DNA from: Gemmatimonadota bacterium | GTDB taxonomy: Bacteria; GCA-2686955 | DNA length: 14,913 nt | Assembly: GCA_002686955.1 (NCBI GenBank) | Contig: NYZA01000055.1 | Location: forward strand, 1-14,913 | Direction of reading: 5' to 3' | Shown here: in pieces, positions 14,506 through 14,913 of the stretch | Position numbering within the stretch: position 1 is the first letter of the stretch | Layout of the letters: each line of letters starts with the position of its first letter | Notes under the pieces: generated by a model | What the model saw: only the letters and a program-made list of their open reading frames with translations | The model's database searches: none | What the model was told of the DNA's origin: nothing | Made by a program: the position numbers and the translations under genes

Positions 14506-14913
14506 TCATCGTTCGGTGTCGGGCTCCCGCCCGAAGGCCCGCCCCGCCCGCACAATCTCCACATCGACCAGATCGCTCGCCTCGATCGAGCTCCCGAAGA
14601 GCCCCCGGCGCGCCTTGACGCGGTAGGGACCGAGCGGCAGATCGGCCGGGATCGCGGCGCTCCCTTCGATCAAGTGTAGCGCGCCGGGCCGGATCGGAAT
14701 CGCGGCTCGTTTCGGCAAGACGCCGTGGCGCCGCTTGCCCGTGAGCTCGACCCACGCGTCTCGGCGGACGAGCGGATCACCGGGGGGCAGAGCGCCGGTG
14801 AGAGTGAGCGTGTAGTCGAGCGTGTCGCCGGGAGAAAAGCGTCGCTCACTGAGAGCGAGCTCGATCTCGGCGGTGGCCGGCTCGGTGTACTCGAACTCGA
14901 AGGGGCCGATGTC
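14506..14913 (-). CDS. C-terminal part of an exported-type beta-rich protein (cut by window edge)
   Basis: The frame is open from the right edge to a TGA at 14506, giving the last 135 residues. It reads as an immunoglobulin- or macroglobulin-like strand pattern: FEFEYTEPATAEIELALSER, FSPGDTLDYTLTLTGALPPGD, AWVELTGKR, LHLIEGSAAIPADLPLGPYRVKARR, SDLVDVEIVRAGRAFGREP. The 'F.PGDTL.Y.L.L.G.L..G' strand resembles MG2/Ig-like extracellular domains, but no named family is claimed. The end is natural, so the protein terminates here. The real start is beyond the window. The 250-base gap to the MFS start (14257-14505) shows no gene, repeat or recognisable promoter. Confidence 0.75.
   Translation of the reverse strand, partial: DIGPFEFEYTEPATAEIELALSERRFSPGDTLDYTLTLTGALPPGDPLVRRDAWVELTGKRRHGVLPKRAAIPIRPGALHLIEGSAAIPADLPLGPYRVKARRGLFGSSIEASDLVDVEIVRAGRAFGREPDTER

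Overview
The window is about 15 kb of GC-rich bacterial DNA. Almost every gene lies on the minus strand, with one plus-strand gene at 3617-5473. GTG and TTG start codons are used, and many products carry Sec-type signal peptides: parallel beta-helices, an FG-GAP beta-propeller and a GH114-like hydrolase. This suggests a Gram-negative-type, poorly characterised lineage (for example Eisenbacteria or Krumholzibacteriota-like, or another FCB or deltaproteobacterial-type group). No marker gene fixes the taxon, so that placement is inference.

Layout, left to right. (1) 2-105: palindromic repeat copy A, at the 3' end of a minus-strand pair made of a B12-binding-type radical SAM enzyme (1102-2523) and a UPF0104/LPG-synthase-TM-like membrane protein (102-1082). 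(2) 2524-3616: about 1.1 kb without a confident gene. It holds a very GC-rich coding-like fragment (about 2806-3045) and the long palindromic repeat copy B (3187-3372). (3) 3617-5473: a plus-strand secreted beta-helix protein ending in a strong RNA hairpin, convergent with a minus-strand group. (4) Minus-strand secreted group, in transcription order: beta-helix (10415-8709), FG-GAP propeller plus a carbohydrate-binding-like domain (8733-6946), repeat copy C (6854-6948), GH114-like hydrolase (6806-5478). (5) Minus-strand MFS transporter (14256-13078), a glutamate dehydrogenase remnant with its middle deleted (about 12969-12576), an SGNH hydrolase with an inserted beta-sandwich domain (12566-11136), and an ATGA-coupled unknown protein (11139-10627). 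(6) The C-terminus of an exported-looking beta-rich protein, cut by the right edge.

The most unusual content is the family of three long palindromes (A, B, C). All share the outer sequence GGGTCCGCGCAAGAAT (with small changes) and a conserved asymmetric centre, but a 10-nt segment of each stem differs between copies while still pairing within each copy. All are flanked by the same trinucleotide in direct orientation (TTA, or TAA for the inverted copy). Two of the three sit exactly on the stop codon of a neighbouring gene. This looks like a small hairpin-based mobile element or structured intergenic repeat whose two arms evolve together. No transposase for it is present in the window.

Functionally, the central genes look like a cell-surface or exported polysaccharide-handling set. 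The radical SAM/UPF0104 pair looks like a separate lipid or natural-product modification unit. Both assignments rest on family resemblance read by eye, not on searches.
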